Source: a virus
Length of the DNA: 53,541 nt
Strand: one strand, 5' to 3'
Virus record (IMG/VR): IMGVR_UViG_3300002242_000923
Span: 1-53,541 of that record
Shown: positions 52,901-53,541 of the stretch, one piece after another
Layout: each line of letters starts with the position of its first letter
How positions within the stretch are numbered: position 1 is the first letter of the stretch
Notes under the pieces: model-generated
The model's input: only the letters and a program-made list of their open reading frames with translations
Databases searched by the model: none
What the model was told of the DNA's origin: nothing
Translations under genes and position numbers: made by a program

Positions 52901-53541
52901 GTCTTTCATATCATTTCTTATTTCTCTTTCTTTAATAAGTTCTCTAAAATCATTAATCTTTTTAAGTTCTAAAGTCATTTTTAAATTGTCCAAGTTATCA
53001 TATTGCTTTTAAATAACAGAGAGTTAAATATCTCTATCATCTCTGCTCATTATGTCATCTAATCTTTGCTCTACTTCAGCCTCTATTATTTCTTCCACTA
53101 TTCCATCTATCTTTTCATCTTGTTCTTTCTTCCAGATAGTTTTAAGTTTAGTTGCTAATCGTATGTGATTTATATTCTTTTCAATGCTTAATTCATGCAG
53201 TACGTCTTCTATTACACTAGCTAACTCTTTAACTACATGATCTCTAAAGCCTTTAGAATCTCTTCCCATATAGAATTCAAGGTAATCAACTAGTTTATGT
53301 AGTTTCTTAATTGCTTTACGTGCTCTTTTAGGAGGTTCTGTTTCTATTTTAGTTTTATCTTTAGGCACGGTTATCCTCTAACTTTTATTCTCTTTTTTCT
53401 TTATCTCTAATCTAAGTATCTAAAACATCACCATCTAAATCTAATGTTACTTTAACTTTCTTCTTTTCGCTCATGGTATAACTTCATACCTTTTGGTCTC
53501 ATGCATTTAAACTGTCTATATTCATAATCTATTTTCTTATT

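Overview
This window is about 53.5 kb of a large, low-GC, tailed double-stranded DNA bacteriophage. The evidence is a major capsid protein next to head and neck genes, tightly packed overlapping genes in long one-strand blocks, phage-type nucleotide metabolism, two holin-like proteins, a lytic transglycosylase and at least five homing endonucleases. The host cannot be named. A ClpS adaptor and a secreted transglycosylase fit a Gram-negative host better than a Gram-positive one, but this is inference.

Layout. (a) 1-17.1 kb, almost all plus strand: virion module. It holds a scaffold or protease tail, the capsid protein, a GIY-YIG gene, an exonuclease, head and neck proteins, a run of small beta-rich surface or fibre proteins, a papain-like peptidase and a holin-like protein. 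(b) 17.1-30.2 kb, almost all minus strand: accessory and nucleotide genes. It holds an HNH-dCMP deaminase fusion, a ThyX-like protein, a ThyA-family deoxypyrimidine synthase or hydroxymethylase, a sigma region 2-like protein and many small unknown genes. (c) 30.2-49.7 kb, mostly minus strand: a MoxR AAA / VWA-metallopeptidase pair, a ClpP (plus strand), a lytic transglycosylase, an ATP-dependent DNA ligase, a trypsin-like protease, a second sigma region 2-like protein (plus strand), a second ClpP, ThyX, ClpA, ClpS, a structured RNA candidate and a C39-like protease. (d) 49.7-53.5 kb: a class II ribonucleotide reductase (plus strand) and small genes.

How it may work together. ClpA, ClpS and two ClpP subunits, all with intact catalytic or docking motifs, would give the phage its own adaptor-controlled protease. 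ThyX, a ThyX-like protein, a ThyA-family enzyme, dCMP deaminase and NrdJ together point to heavy thymidylate production or modified pyrimidines in the DNA.

Regulation shows two promoter classes. The first is a sigma70-like TATAAT box. In eight places it sits exactly six bases before an ATG, which predicts leaderless mRNAs. The second is a ten-base motif, AACAGAATCG, found twelve times, only on the minus strand between 21.9 and 49.8 kb, usually 10-45 bases before a start codon. Two sigma region 2-only proteins are candidates to read it. A family of about 40-57-residue proteins sharing a LxxL-[GNDS]-hydrophobic-hydrophobic-[DNS] core fills many of the small gaps. All functions are read from the sequence alone, without database searches.
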